DNA of 64,000 bases from CALBPI01 sp963922335 (GTDB taxonomy: Bacteria > Pseudomonadota > Gammaproteobacteria > Steroidobacterales > Woeseiaceae), in assembly GCA_963922335.1 (NCBI GenBank), contig CAWUIB010000003.1:310001-374000 (forward strand), read 5' to 3'. How positions within the stretch are numbered: position 1 is the first letter of the stretch; every line of letters begins with the position of its first letter. Positions 49,399 through 59,635 of this stretch are shown in pieces. The notes beneath the pieces were generated by a model. The model was not told the origin of the DNA and ran no database searches. It saw nothing but the letters and a program-made list of their open reading frames with translations. The translations under genes and the position numbers were made by a program.

Positions 49399-51708
49399 AT
49401 GGCCGTCGCTGCTGAGCGTATTCGCGTGACCGGTACCGTCCAGGGCGTCGGGTTTCGTCCGACGGTGTGGCGGTTGGCGAAAGAGTGTGGAATCAGCGGC
49501 ACCGTACTCAATGATGGTGCCGGTGTTTTGATCAATGCCTGGGGTGAGCAGGAAGCCCTGGACCGATTGGCGGGGCGTCTGCAAGACGAGTTACCGCCAC
49601 TATCTCGGATCGATTCCGTTACTCGAGCACCGTTGTTCGAGTCAGAGGCACCAAAAGACTTTTCGATTGCACCGAGTGTGTCGGATGCGATCCAGACGGA
49701 TATCGCCGCCGATGCCGCCACTTGCGACGCTTGCTTATCCGACATCTTTGACCCTGATAATCGTCGCTATCGATATCCGTTTACCAACTGCACGCACTGC
49801 GGCCCTCGGCTATCGATCGTGCGCGAGCTTCCGTACGACCGCCCCAAGACCTCGATGGCGGAGTTCACGATGTGTGACGCCTGTGGGCGAGAGTACGAAG
49901 ATCCTTCGGACCGACGGTTCCACGCACAACCGAACGCGTGCTCCGAGTGTGGGCCACGCCTGTGGCTGGAGCTAGACGGTGGTGAGGTCATCGAGTCTGA
50001 CGTTTTCGAGACCGTAGACTCCTTGTTGAGTCGCGGTCGCATTCTCGCGATCAAGGGTCTCGGCGGTTTTCATCTGGCTTGCTGCGCCGCTGACGCCGAC
50101 GCGGTGGAAACGCTCCGTCGTCGCAAGCGCCGTCCGACGAAGCCGTTTGCGTTGATGGCGAAAGATATCGAGATGGTGCGGCGCTACGCCAACCTTTCCG
50201 ACAAAGAGGTCGACCTTTTGCGTAGTCCTGAGGCGCCGATTGTGATCCTGCAACGAAAGGACCATGCACTACCGGAGTCTGTCGCACCTGGGCAGGACTC
50301 GCTCGGCTTTATGCTTCCGTACACACCCATGCATCACCTGTTAATGGAGCACAGAAGCGCGCCGTTAATCATGACGTCCGGAAACGCCACGGGCTCACCG
50401 CAATGTATCTCCAATACAGTCGCTCGGTCACAGCTCTCGAGCGTTGCCGATGACTTTTTGTTGCACGACAGGGAGATCGTCAATCGGCTCGACGATTCGG
50501 TGGCTCGGGTGATCGATGGGCAACCCACGTTGCTGCGTCGTGCTCGCGGATATGCACCGGTCTCGATAGTGCTTCCCAAAGGGTTTGAGTCGGCGGACGG
50601 TATCGTGGCGATGGGCGGTGAGCTCAAGAATACGTTTTGTTTGGTGAATGATGGACGCGCCGTCATGTCGCAGCACATCGGCGATCTCGACAACGCCGAT
50701 GTGCTTCGTGAGGCAGAGCAGGCACAGAGACTTTACCGTGATCTGTACGCGTTCCGACCGACGACAGTAGTAGTAGACGAGCACCCGGACTTTTCCACCA
50801 CAGTGGCGCGTGGCATTGATGCCGCGACTATCGAGACGGTGCAGCATCACCACGCGCACGTGGCGGCGTGCATGATCGAGCACGAGCTAGCGCTCGATGA
50901 TGAGCGCGTTCTGGGCGTCGTGCTGGACGGGCTGGGTTATGGGCTTGACGGTGAGCTCTGGGGCGGTGAGTTCCTGCTGGCTGACTACAGGTCTTTCGAG
51001 CGTGTCGGGCATATCGCACCGGTTGCTTTGCTCGGATCTGAGCGCGCAATGCGTGAGCCGTGGCGCAATACGTGGGCGCATCTACACGCCGCGCTCGGTT
51101 GGGACGCGGTGGCGACGCGGTGGTCAGATTTGGAACTCGTGCAGTGGCTGGAGCAGCGATCGCCAGCAACGCTGATTGCTATGTCTGACCGGGGTATCAA
51201 CTCGCCACGTGCGTCGTCAGCAGGGCGTTTGTTCGATGCGGTTGCAGGAGCGCTTGGTCTGGCGCGGGCGCGTATCGGGTTCGAGGCGGAAGCGGCTATG
51301 GCGCTGGAGTCTCTCGCGTCTGACGCTATCGCCGGGATCAAACCTGAAGATGAATACCGCGTAATGGTTTCAAAACAGGCGCGTCCTTCGATTTCGTGGA
51401 AATCGCTGTGGGTTTCGTTGCTGGACGACCTACAAAACCGGGTTGCACACTCTGTGATCTCGGCGCGCTTCCATCGCGGCTTCAGTAGCGCCATCGGCTC
51501 GCTGGCGCTCGATCTGGCGAGTGAGCACAATCTGAATACGGTTGTACTCACGGGTGGGGTCTTCCAGAATCGCTGGGTGCGATCATTGATCAAACGCCAC
51601 CTCGAAAGCGAAGGAAAGCGTGTGCTACTACCCAATTTGTATCCCGCCAACGATGGCGGGCTGTCGCTTGGTCAAGCGGCTATTGCATCGGCTCGGGCAT
51701 TGACTTGA
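49399..51708 (+). CDS. hypF: Carbamoyltransferase HypF
   Basis: 769 residues. Domains in order: acylphosphatase (ERIRVTGTVQGVGFRPTVWR), two zinc fingers (CDACLSD...CTHCGP and CDACGRE...CSECGP), a YrdC-like nucleotide domain (LAIKGLGGFHLACCAADADA; KRRPTKPFALMAK; MTSGNATGSPQC), and a Kae1-like domain with metal motif HHHAHVAACM, then LDGLGYGLDGELWGGEF and VLTGGVFQN. It makes carbamoyl-AMP from carbamoyl phosphate and loads HypE. It is full length. The M1 peptidase gene starts in its last codons. Confidence 0.97.
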   Translation: MAVAAERIRVTGTVQGVGFRPTVWRLAKECGISGTVLNDGAGVLINAWGEQEALDRLAGRLQDELPPLSRIDSVTRAPLFESEAPKDFSIAPSVSDAIQTDIAADAATCDACLSDIFDPDNRRYRYPFTNCTHCGPRLSIVRELPYDRPKTSMAEFTMCDACGREYEDPSDRRFHAQPNACSECGPRLWLELDGGEVIESDVFETVDSLLSRGRILAIKGLGGFHLACCAADADAVETLRRRKRRPTKPFALMAKDIEMVRRYANLSDKEVDLLRSPEAPIVILQRKDHALPESVAPGQDSLGFMLPYTPMHHLLMEHRSAPLIMTSGNATGSPQCISNTVARSQLSSVADDFLLHDREIVNRLDDSVARVIDGQPTLLRRARGYAPVSIVLPKGFESADGIVAMGGELKNTFCLVNDGRAVMSQHIGDLDNADVLREAEQAQRLYRDLYAFRPTTVVVDEHPDFSTTVARGIDAATIETVQHHHAHVAACMIEHELALDDERVLGVVLDGLGYGLDGELWGGEFLLADYRSFERVGHIAPVALLGSERAMREPWRNTWAHLHAALGWDAVATRWSDLELVQWLEQRSPATLIAMSDRGINSPRASSAGRLFDAVAGALGLARARIGFEAEAAMALESLASDAIAGIKPEDEYRVMVSKQARPSISWKSLWVSLLDDLQNRVAHSVISARFHRGFSSAIGSLALDLASEHNLNTVVLTGGVFQNRWVRSLIKRHLESEGKRVLLPNLYPANDGGLSLGQAAIASARALT

Positions 51709-53546
51709 TCGCGCTAAACCTGCGCCCCGATCTGCGCTTGGTCGGTGTACTGCTCATGTTGTTTGTGGCCGCATGCTCGCGAGATGCTTCCACGCCATCC
51801 GCTGATGCCGGGGTTGATGACGCGACGCTTACACCGCAAGTCGTGGCGGCGCTCGAGTCGGCCGCGCGCGGCACGCCCTTCCCCGACGATCTTCATCCGG
51901 GAACGGCAAAGACAGGTCGTGTGTTGACTGATGCGCAGGCCGCTTTCGACGTGAAGCACTACGCACTTCGCCTGCGAGTGATGCCGGAATCGTTCTCCAT
52001 TGAAGGTGCGGTGACGGTCATTCTCGAGGGGATCGTGCCAACGCAGGTAGTTGAGCTCGATCTCGATCCTAACCTTGAGATTGTCGCTGCGTCGCACAAT
52101 GGTCAGACACGACCGGTGCGCCGCGAGGAGGATCGATTCTCGATCATATTGGCCGGGCCGCTGAAGTCCGGTGAGCGCACCAGTGTCACTGTCGAGTATC
52201 GCGGACAACCTCATATTGCAAAGGCCCCGCCATGGCACGGCGGATTCGTTTGGTCGGAGCACGAGGGCACACCCTGGTTTGCAACCGCGGTACAAACCGA
52301 GGGTTGTGATTTGTGGTGGCCTTGCAAGGACACCTATGCGGATAAACCTGACGACGGGGCATCGGTCGGCGTGCTCGACCGCATGGAGGTCGGCGACGAT
52401 GGTTTCGATACCTGGTTCTGGTCCTCGCGCCACCCTTACACCGGTTATGCGATCGCAATCAACGGGGGTCCGTTTGTTCGCATCGAAGAAGAATATCAGG
52501 GTGTCAGTGGTGTCTTTCCGGTGCAATTCTGGGCGCTACCGAAGAACGAACAGAACGCGCGGAATCTGATTAAGAGCGACGTGCGTCCACACCTTGAGTT
52601 TTTCGAACGTCTCTTGGGCCCTTATCCCTGGGGTGATGAGAAAGCAGGCTTTGTTGAGACCCCGCATCTTGGTATGGAGCACCAGACCATCAACGCCTAC
52701 GGTGAACAATATTCGCGCGGCAGCCATGGCTTCGATCAGTTGCTGCACCATGAGCTGGCGCATGAGTGGTTTGGCAATGTCATGACTCATGCACGACCCG
52801 AGGACTCCTGGGTGCACGAGGGCTACGCCTCCTACATGCAGGCGGTCTATGCGGAGCAGATCACGGGCCGCATGGGATACTTCGATCGCATGTTCAATGC
52901 CTACACACATTCGGAGCATTGCGTTGCTGTCGCACAGCCAGAAGTGGTCGATGTGGGCGAGGCATTCGACAACCGCGACATCTACACCAAAGGAGCGTGG
53001 ATGCTGCACACGCTTCGAAACTACATCGGTGAGTATGCTTTCTGGGCGGGTACACGCCGCCTGATCTATGGCACGGACGATCCATGGTCGCTGCAATACC
53101 CGATCCGAACGCGCTATCGGGATACTCAGGAGTTTGTCCGGATCATGTCCGATGTAGCAGGCGAAGACATCGGCTGGTTGGTCGACACTTATCTCTACGA
53201 GGCCGGAATGCCCGAGCTTCGGACTACGCGAGAGGGTGGGCGGCTAGATCTGGAATGGATCGTCCCGGGTGGACGAGCATTTCCGATGCCGGTGACCGTC
53301 AGCATCGACGGTGAGTCGGTGGTGGTGCCGATGACGTCAGAGTCGAGATCGATAGAGGTGCCGAGTGAGGCGCGGGTGGTTATCGACCCGGAGAGCCATA
53401 TCTTGCGCGCATTACCCATAATCGATAACTGCGAGGCGCAAACCGACTCACAGATGCAGGACAATATCGACCGATACTCGCGTATGGCGCGAGAATACGG
53501 CTGGCGTCGGCAAGCGACGTCCCGAGCCGATCGGGACGAAGAGTGA
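51705..53546 (+). CDS. M1-family zinc aminopeptidase lipoprotein
   Basis: 613 residues from TTG 51705, overlapping the hypF stop; no ATG fits the signal peptide as well. A lipobox VAAC gives Cys24, so it is lipid-anchored. Zinc site HELAH (349-353) with Glu372 in WVHEGYASY is the HEXXH-x18-E pattern of M1. The N-terminal beta domain (DVKHYALRLRVMPESFSIEG) and the GMEH-like element LGMEHQTINAYG of M1 peptidases are present. It should trim peptides in the periplasm. Overlap with hypF suggests co-transcription, though no link to hydrogen metabolism is known. Confidence 0.9.
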   Translation: MIALNLRPDLRLVGVLLMLFVAACSRDASTPSADAGVDDATLTPQVVAALESAARGTPFPDDLHPGTAKTGRVLTDAQAAFDVKHYALRLRVMPESFSIEGAVTVILEGIVPTQVVELDLDPNLEIVAASHNGQTRPVRREEDRFSIILAGPLKSGERTSVTVEYRGQPHIAKAPPWHGGFVWSEHEGTPWFATAVQTEGCDLWWPCKDTYADKPDDGASVGVLDRMEVGDDGFDTWFWSSRHPYTGYAIAINGGPFVRIEEEYQGVSGVFPVQFWALPKNEQNARNLIKSDVRPHLEFFERLLGPYPWGDEKAGFVETPHLGMEHQTINAYGEQYSRGSHGFDQLLHHELAHEWFGNVMTHARPEDSWVHEGYASYMQAVYAEQITGRMGYFDRMFNAYTHSEHCVAVAQPEVVDVGEAFDNRDIYTKGAWMLHTLRNYIGEYAFWAGTRRLIYGTDDPWSLQYPIRTRYRDTQEFVRIMSDVAGEDIGWLVDTYLYEAGMPELRTTREGGRLDLEWIVPGGRAFPMPVTVSIDGESVVVPMTSESRSIEVPSEARVVIDPESHILRALPIIDNCEAQTDSQMQDNIDRYSRMAREYGWRRQATSRADRDEE

Positions 53547-53623
53547 TTTTCTACCGTTGCGATTGAATCCGGCGCGCGAGGATCGACGAATCCTTGCCAA
53601 CACATACCGAGCAGGGAACAGCG

Positions 53624-56008
53624 ATGGATTCAGCGATACGGATGACGATTCGGGCGTTTATCGGGATGGCCCTGTTCTTCGCAGCGCCTGCGTTTGCGGA
53701 TACCGGCGGCCTGGTCATCGACGTGACCGATGCGGCGACCCGTCGTGCGCTGCCGAACGTCACGATTGTTCTGGAGGCTCGCGATGGCGAGCGCCGGAGC
53801 GCGGTGACTGATGCCTCGGGCGAAGTCGTATTCAGCGATATGCCAATCGGCTTCTACACGTTGACGGCGAGCGCAGAAGGTAAGGCCCCAGCCGTGGAGC
53901 CCGAGGTGCGGGTACTTCCCCAGCAGCAGCGGGTGTTTGCCGTTGAGTTACAGACGACGAATACACCCATCGATGAGCTGGTGGTCACAGGGCGCGCGCG
54001 CCGCGGCGATGCATTCAGTGGTGTCAGTTCCAGCTATTTCAGCCGCGATGAGCTTCGTAACGCTGTGGGCAGCGGCAGCGATGTTATGCGTGCGCTCGAC
54101 GGTTTGCCCGGGATCAACTCCACGGGAGAATTCGCGAACTTCACCGTGCGCGGAAGAGGGCCACGCAATAACCTGATTTTCGTCGATGGATTTCCACTCG
54201 ATAAGGTCGTGCATTTTGACCAGTCCCTGGGCGAGGACTCGGACATCGAAGGCGGCGGGCGATTCTCTATTTTTGCACCGAACTCAATTGCCGGCGCCGA
54301 GTTCTCACCCGGGGGGTGGAGCGCCGCATTTGGTGGGCGATCCGGATCTTTGCTGCAACTCGAAGTTGCCGGGGGCAGTCCGACACCTACGGCGAGTCTG
54401 CGCGCTGATATCACCGGTGCCGAGGTCGTTTACGACGGACCGAGTGGACTTGATAACGACACATCCGTGTTTTTTACCGCCCGGCAATTTGATTTCGGGC
54501 GGTTGTTCGAACAAATCGACAACGGAGATATCGGGAGTCCTGAGCTGACTGACGTGATCCTGAAGACAGTGACTTCACTCGACACGAATAACGAGCTGGA
54601 GTTTCTCGCCATTACTGCGCCGGAGCAGTTCACCCGCGACATCGACAATGTCCTGGAAGACGAGCAACTTGAGGATGTGTCCATTGTCGATACCGAACAG
54701 GACCTCTCGCTGATTGGCGTCACCTGGCGGCGATTGGTGGGCGATACCGGTGAGTGGACGAACCGTGTCTACTGGCGGGACAGCCAGAAGTCTTCCGCTG
54801 AAGGTGAGTCGTTTCCGGATCTCGTGCCCGCAGGAACACCGGCGAGCCAGATTCCTGTGAATCCGCGGATCTTCACGTTGGAGGAGGGCGAAACCGAGAT
54901 CGGCTGGCGCAGCGACTATCGTGCGCTGAACCGATTCGGTGGCTTTTCAATGGGCCTGCGCGCTGTCCAGATCGACGCCGATTTCACGGTCAACTTGCGA
55001 GAAGACTGGACGCGCTATGTCTTCGAGACCGATGATCCGCGACCTGCCGGTCAGGACTTCATTGTCTGGACGCCCGACAACATTAACTCTCGATTGGATG
55101 CATCGGAACTGAACTATGCGGTGTTCGCAGAGCAGGTATTCGAGTTCGACCGTTGGGACCTTCGAGCTGGACTGAGGTTCGATCGAGACGGCTTTTCCGA
55201 TCAGTCGCTTTTCTCACCGCGCTTGTCCGCCAATTACCAGTACTCGCCCGAACTTCGGTTCTCTGCAACCGCAGGCGTGTTCTATGAGTCCCCGAGGTTT
55301 CTGACTCGAGGCGCGAATCCCGACAATGCGACCCTCAGGAACGAGGAGATCACACACCTTAGCGCCGGTTTCGAGCGGCGTTGGGGTGACGACTGGAGCT
55401 TCTTGTTCGAGGCTTACTATCAGGAACTCGATGACCTGGTTGCCGACAGTGGACGTGCCGATGCACGCGCGACCAACGCAGGAGACGGCACGAACCTCGG
55501 CGCAGACATTGTCATCAATCGGACTTTCGCTGATGGTTGGTCAGCTAATGCGACTTATTCCTACAACCGTTCCCGACTTGATGACAACGATGGACGTGGC
55601 GAATACACCGCCGACTTCAGCCGCCGCCACTTCGTGACATTGGCAGCCCGCTGGGAAATCAACGCCGAGTGGCAGGTCGCTGCGCGTTGGAAATATGGCA
55701 GCGGACGCCCGGATGATGCGTTCGTCGTCAACAACAACGTGTTGGGCGATGGCGCACCATTGCGTTTCTCAAAAGAAATCATTACCGAGAACGCGGTGAC
55801 TTTGGATGACTACCATGGTCTGAACATTCGGGTCGATTATCGACAACCACTGGGCTTCGTCGACTTTGTTCTGTTTCTGGATGTCATCAATGTCTACGGT
55901 GGCCCGATCGGACAGCCGCCGGGGTTCAATCCACGCACTGGGCAGTCAGTGGATGAGGAGGATGGCGCATTCCCACTCATCGGATTGATTCTCGAAAAGT
56001 CCTGGTAG
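53624..56008 (+). CDS. TonB-dependent receptor with carboxypeptidase-regulatory-like N-terminal domain
   Basis: 794 residues from ATG 53624. A signal peptide (FIGMALFFAAPAFADT) is followed by a CarboxypepD_reg-like beta-sandwich (GGLVIDVTDAATRRALPNVT through FYTLTASAEG; about 30-120), TonB segment IDELVVTGR, plug (MRALDGLPGINSTGEFANFT; VRGRGPRNNLIFVDGFPLDK) and a barrel ending in ILEKSW. The layout is common for receptors of peptides, glycans or vitamins. It follows the M1 peptidase by 77 bases on the same strand, which may point to peptide uptake; the ligand is not known. The stop lies 4 bases from that of the convergent yceH. Confidence 0.85.
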   Translation: MDSAIRMTIRAFIGMALFFAAPAFADTGGLVIDVTDAATRRALPNVTIVLEARDGERRSAVTDASGEVVFSDMPIGFYTLTASAEGKAPAVEPEVRVLPQQQRVFAVELQTTNTPIDELVVTGRARRGDAFSGVSSSYFSRDELRNAVGSGSDVMRALDGLPGINSTGEFANFTVRGRGPRNNLIFVDGFPLDKVVHFDQSLGEDSDIEGGGRFSIFAPNSIAGAEFSPGGWSAAFGGRSGSLLQLEVAGGSPTPTASLRADITGAEVVYDGPSGLDNDTSVFFTARQFDFGRLFEQIDNGDIGSPELTDVILKTVTSLDTNNELEFLAITAPEQFTRDIDNVLEDEQLEDVSIVDTEQDLSLIGVTWRRLVGDTGEWTNRVYWRDSQKSSAEGESFPDLVPAGTPASQIPVNPRIFTLEEGETEIGWRSDYRALNRFGGFSMGLRAVQIDADFTVNLREDWTRYVFETDDPRPAGQDFIVWTPDNINSRLDASELNYAVFAEQVFEFDRWDLRAGLRFDRDGFSDQSLFSPRLSANYQYSPELRFSATAGVFYESPRFLTRGANPDNATLRNEEITHLSAGFERRWGDDWSFLFEAYYQELDDLVADSGRADARATNAGDGTNLGADIVINRTFADGWSANATYSYNRSRLDDNDGRGEYTADFSRRHFVTLAARWEINAEWQVAARWKYGSGRPDDAFVVNNNVLGDGAPLRFSKEIITENAVTLDDYHGLNIRVDYRQPLGFVDFVLFLDVINVYGGPIGQPPGFNPRTGQSVDEEDGAFPLIGLILEKSW

Positions 56009-56012
56009 TTGG

Positions 56013-56660
56013 CTAACTTTCGATCAGCGCCTTCAATCGTGCGACTTCTTCCTCGAGCGCCGTAACCCTGGCTTCGAGAGCAGAGGATTTCGGTGTGGGC
56101 GCAGGCCGTGCTTGTGCCGCATCGCTTGCATATTGATCAAGATCGATGGGTCCTGCCAATAGATGCATATACTCGGCATCGCGACGGCCCGGTGTACGTG
56201 GCAACTTCACCAGCAGCGGATCCGTGTCGCGGTTAACGAGCCGCTCGGCGGTCACTACGACATCATTGTTGGCGTCGAAAGTATGCATGCGTCCACTGCG
56301 CGTGCGCAGCTCACCAGGTGTTTGCGGACCACGCAGTAGCAACAGCGTCAGAACCGCGTACTCATCCGGTTCGAGTTGCACTTCACCAAAAGTCGAGTTG
56401 CAGAAGCGCTGTGTGTATTTGTCGACGCCGCGCTTGAAGTTCTCGTCCTTGCGAACCAGGTGCTGTGTGATGAGCGAGTTGAGTGCTGCCTCAACTTGGC
56501 CAGGGTCGAGGCTCATGACCGGTTCCCGACTGGTTTTCTGATTACAGGCGTTGGTCAGTGCGTTCAACGTCATCGGATACTGATCGGGTGTCAGCACCGC
56601 CTTCTCCATCAGGCATCCCAAGACGCGGATTTCTTCGGCGGACAGTGGCGAGAACGTCAT
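56013..56660 (-). CDS. yceH: YceH family protein (DUF480/UPF0502)
   Basis: 215 residues. Two winged-helix units match YceH: SAEEIRVLGCLMEKAVLTPD, SREPVMSLDPGQVEAALNSL and TPGELRTRSGRMHTF. The C-terminus ends in a short coiled coil (ALEARVTALEEEVARLKALI). The family is of unknown function. Its ATG overlaps the stop of the DUF302 gene, so it is the last gene of a three-gene operon. Confidence 0.92.
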   Translation of the reverse strand: MTFSPLSAEEIRVLGCLMEKAVLTPDQYPMTLNALTNACNQKTSREPVMSLDPGQVEAALNSLITQHLVRKDENFKRGVDKYTQRFCNSTFGEVQLEPDEYAVLTLLLLRGPQTPGELRTRSGRMHTFDANNDVVVTAERLVNRDTDPLLVKLPRTPGRRDAEYMHLLAGPIDLDQYASDAAQARPAPTPKSSALEARVTALEEEVARLKALIES

Positions 56661-57130
56661 GAGCGGGTCGCCGCAGTCGCGAATTTAGCGAGCGCGCCTT
56701 CGACCTTGTCGAGCACGGGGCCACACCCCTCGATCGCATGCCGGTCGCCTAGATACCGGATGTCGTTATAGGTGTAGAACACCTCGCCCGACTCGGTCTC
56801 GTAAATCAGCGCCTTCATGGGCAGGTCGATGGCGATTGTTTGTGCGCAACGCATCAAAGGCGTGCCTGCCTTGGGGTTGCCGAAAATCACAACTCGCGTC
56901 GGTCGCAGTGCGAGCCCGGCGGTTTCAGCACCCTCGGCATGATCGACGGTCGCGAAATGTCGCATTCCCGCAGTCTGGAGGGCAGCAAGGAGTCGCTGTG
57001 TCGTGGTCTCGACATCGTTCGCACTGCGAACCTTGATCAGACCATTGTTGACTGGCGTGTCTGTGGTCGGTGCCGTGGTGCATCCGGTGAGCACGATCAT
57101 TGTGATCAACATCAGTAGAGGAGATTTCAT
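56657..57130 (-). CDS. DUF302 lipoprotein
   Basis: 157 residues from ATG 57130. Lipobox VLTGC (Cys17). The DUF302 domain is seen in SANDVETTTQRLLAALQTAG, ALRPTRVVIFGNPKAGTPLM and IDLPMKALIYE, a compact fold of unknown role often found in periplasmic proteins. It overlaps the stop of the peptide-binding protein gene (ATGA) and the start of yceH. Confidence 0.88.
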   Translation of the reverse strand: MKSPLLMLITMIVLTGCTTAPTTDTPVNNGLIKVRSANDVETTTQRLLAALQTAGMRHFATVDHAEGAETAGLALRPTRVVIFGNPKAGTPLMRCAQTIAIDLPMKALIYETESGEVFYTYNDIRYLGDRHAIEGCGPVLDKVEGALAKFATAATRS

Positions 57131-58680
57131 TCCGTCGTCTCTTGTGCGTCGTTTACGGTTGTCTTGCGCTTCATGTAGCGGCTGGGATGTCGGTCGAGTG
57201 CGTTTGGGACAAATCCGGATAGGGATCGATCCACCATGTGTTTGGAGACCATGAAATACAGAGGAATTATTACAGCATCGTCGAGCAGCATCCGCTCGGC
57301 CGCGGTCAGCAGTGCAGCTCGTTCCTCTTGATCCGCTGTGCTCGCCGCGCGATCCAGCAGCTCTTCGAATTCCCGGCTGGCGTATCCCGGCAGGTTGTTC
57401 TCGTTGCCTTCGCGAAACAGTTCCAGAAAAGCCAAAGCATCGTTGTAGTCGGCAAACCAGGAGAAACGCATGACTGACCATTGCTCCTGGCGCTGACGAG
57501 CGTCGAGAAAGTATTGCCATTCACGTGCATCGAGATTGATCTCGAAGTCCAGAGCCTCTCGCCACATAGACTGAACGGTGAGCGCGATTTTCTCGTGGAC
57601 GGAGCCCGAGTCATACAGATACACGAGGTCAGCGCTTGCGGCGAGTGCGTCCGCGTCTATATCGAGTCGCGTCTCCGGAATCGCCTTTTGCCCGGCAGTC
57701 CCCGGTGGCACGAGCCTGTAAGCGGGTTGCTCGCCTCGACCCAGAACCTTGGCCAGCGCCTCGCGATTGATGGTGCTGAACAGGGCGCGCCTCACTGAAC
57801 GGTCGGTCAATGGGGGCTCGTTGATATCCAGTGCGAGAAAGTAGGTGCCGAGCACGGGTGCGATCTGCACCTGCTCGCGTTGTTCTTCGGACATTGTCTG
57901 CAGCGCGGTGGTCGGTATCGCCTCAGTTAGATCGAGCTCGCCAGCGACGAACATCCGGTGTTCTGTGGCCTCGTCGGTGACGGGTAAGAAACGCACCTGA
58001 TCGAAATACACCCCATCGGCGCCGTGGAAAAACGGATTTTTCTCGACGATCAAGCGATCAAGCGGTGACCACGACACCAATTGGTAGGCGCCGTTGGTGA
58101 TCTCAGGGTCAAGGTGTCTTGGGCAGGCGAGCGGAAGACTGAGTAGTGCCAGCGCATGTGCGGTTGGCTGTGCGAATTCGATGACCAGTGTGTCCGGATC
58201 GCTCGCACGCACCCCCATTGCGTCAAGCGGCGCTGACCCGCGCCTAATATCAGCAAAGCCTCGAATGGGGTTCAGGAGGTAGGCAAGCGGCGAGGGCGTA
58301 TCCGGGTTCGCGAGATGTGCGAAGGCACGGACAAAATCCTGAGCGACCACGCGGTCGCCGTTGGACCAACGAGCATTCGGGCGCAGGCTGAACGAATAGG
58401 TCGTTGAGTCAGGGCTGGCTTGCCATTCAATAGCGACGCCTGGCGACACGTTGCCGCTAGCATCCACGGTCACAAGACCCTCGCACAGGTCGGTCAGCAC
58501 TTGAAATGCATGGATGTCGGTTGCCAGCGCAGGATCTAGTGAGCCGGGATCGCCGCCGTTTCCGCGAGTGAGTACTTTCGTTGTCTTTTCAGTGGGTTCC
58601 GCATCACCTGAAGGCGTGCAGCCGACGCTCGCGAAGGCGATACCAGCAACGATCAGGACGTGCAGGAGCAGTTTGCGCAT
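57127..58680 (-). CDS. Oligopeptide ABC-transporter substrate-binding lipoprotein (OppA-like)
   Basis: 517 residues. Lipobox SVGC (Cys21). It is an SBP_bac_5 fold: NGGDPGSLDPALATDIHAFQ, then DLCEGLVTVDASG, WSNGDRVVAQDFVRAFAHLA, and C-terminal RRALFSTINREAL and FSWFADYNDALAFLELF. The family binds oligopeptides. No permease or ATPase genes are adjacent; instead DUF302 and yceH follow, so it either works with a distant transporter or has another role. Confidence 0.9.
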   Translation of the reverse strand: MRKLLLHVLIVAGIAFASVGCTPSGDAEPTEKTTKVLTRGNGGDPGSLDPALATDIHAFQVLTDLCEGLVTVDASGNVSPGVAIEWQASPDSTTYSFSLRPNARWSNGDRVVAQDFVRAFAHLANPDTPSPLAYLLNPIRGFADIRRGSAPLDAMGVRASDPDTLVIEFAQPTAHALALLSLPLACPRHLDPEITNGAYQLVSWSPLDRLIVEKNPFFHGADGVYFDQVRFLPVTDEATEHRMFVAGELDLTEAIPTTALQTMSEEQREQVQIAPVLGTYFLALDINEPPLTDRSVRRALFSTINREALAKVLGRGEQPAYRLVPPGTAGQKAIPETRLDIDADALAASADLVYLYDSGSVHEKIALTVQSMWREALDFEINLDAREWQYFLDARQRQEQWSVMRFSWFADYNDALAFLELFREGNENNLPGYASREFEELLDRAASTADQEERAALLTAAERMLLDDAVIIPLYFMVSKHMVDRSLSGFVPNALDRHPSRYMKRKTTVNDAQETTE

Positions 58681-58786
58681 ACCTCTATTTTACCCATTGC
58701 CCGGAACGATACTTCGGTTTCTCCTGTTGTCATATTCCATTTTATTTGCTTGTGAGTTTCCAAAATTGGGGTAACTTGCCCCACCT

Positions 58787-59635
58787 ATGGACAGCACAAC
58801 AGATCAAAACCTCGGTTTGAGAGGCACACTACGCAACGCGGTACGCACACTTTTGCGCCCGATTGCTCTCGTACTCATTCGCAGCGGGATGCCCTGGCGG
58901 GAGTTCTCCGAGCTCTCGAAATCGGTGTTCGTTGACGTTGCGACCGATGCATTTGGTATTCGCGGACGTCCGACCAACGTGTCGCGAGTTTCGATCCTGA
59001 CGGGCATTTCCCGCAAGGAAGTAAAGCGCCAGCGAGAGCTGCTCGAAGGCGGCACCGAGACGCAGTCCAGCAAGACGACCGATGCAACACGGTTGCTCTC
59101 CGGCTGGTATCAGGACCCTGACTTCCTGAACGCCGATGGCGAACCATTGGCCCTCTCGCTCGAAGCGCAGGGCCGCCAAAGTTTTCATGAGCTTTTCGCT
59201 CGGTATGGGGGGGACACCCCGGAACAGACGCTCCTTCGCGAACTCACTTCCGCGAAGTCGATCGAGCGACTGGAAGACGGCCGTGTCTCCCCCAAGCGTC
59301 GGTATCACATGCCCGACGATGTGAGTGAAGGGGCGCTGCGCTTTTTCGGCACGAACCTGTTCGACCATGCCAACACGCTGAGCAAAAACCTGGCGGTCGA
59401 AGAGGGAGCGCCCAAGTGGCTGGAAGGATTTGCCGTCGAGTCGAACATCGATAGTCGGCACGTAGAGGAGTTTCGGGAGTTTCTGAACGTCAGAGGTCAG
59501 GAGTTTTTGGAAGAGATCGATGAGTGGTTGAGTCGCCATCAGCAAAACGCGAAGGACGAAAAGTCCACGCCCGTGCGGTTGGGGCTCGGAGTGTATGCAA
59601 TTGAAGGGACCTTACCCAAAGGAACGATGTCATGA
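58787..59635 (+). CDS. DUF6502 family protein
   Basis: 282 residues from ATG 58787. The N-terminal half is a helix-turn-helix-like region (LRGTLRNAVRTLLRPIALVL, then FSELSKSVFVDVATDAFGIR, RVSILTGISRKEVKRQRELL) and matches DUF6502. It is soluble with no signal peptide. It may be a DNA-binding regulator, but no biochemical role is known to me. It overlaps the DUF5666 lipoprotein gene by 4 bases. Confidence 0.75.
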   Translation: MDSTTDQNLGLRGTLRNAVRTLLRPIALVLIRSGMPWREFSELSKSVFVDVATDAFGIRGRPTNVSRVSILTGISRKEVKRQRELLEGGTETQSSKTTDATRLLSGWYQDPDFLNADGEPLALSLEAQGRQSFHELFARYGGDTPEQTLLRELTSAKSIERLEDGRVSPKRRYHMPDDVSEGALRFFGTNLFDHANTLSKNLAVEEGAPKWLEGFAVESNIDSRHVEEFREFLNVRGQEFLEEIDEWLSRHQQNAKDEKSTPVRLGLGVYAIEGTLPKGTMS

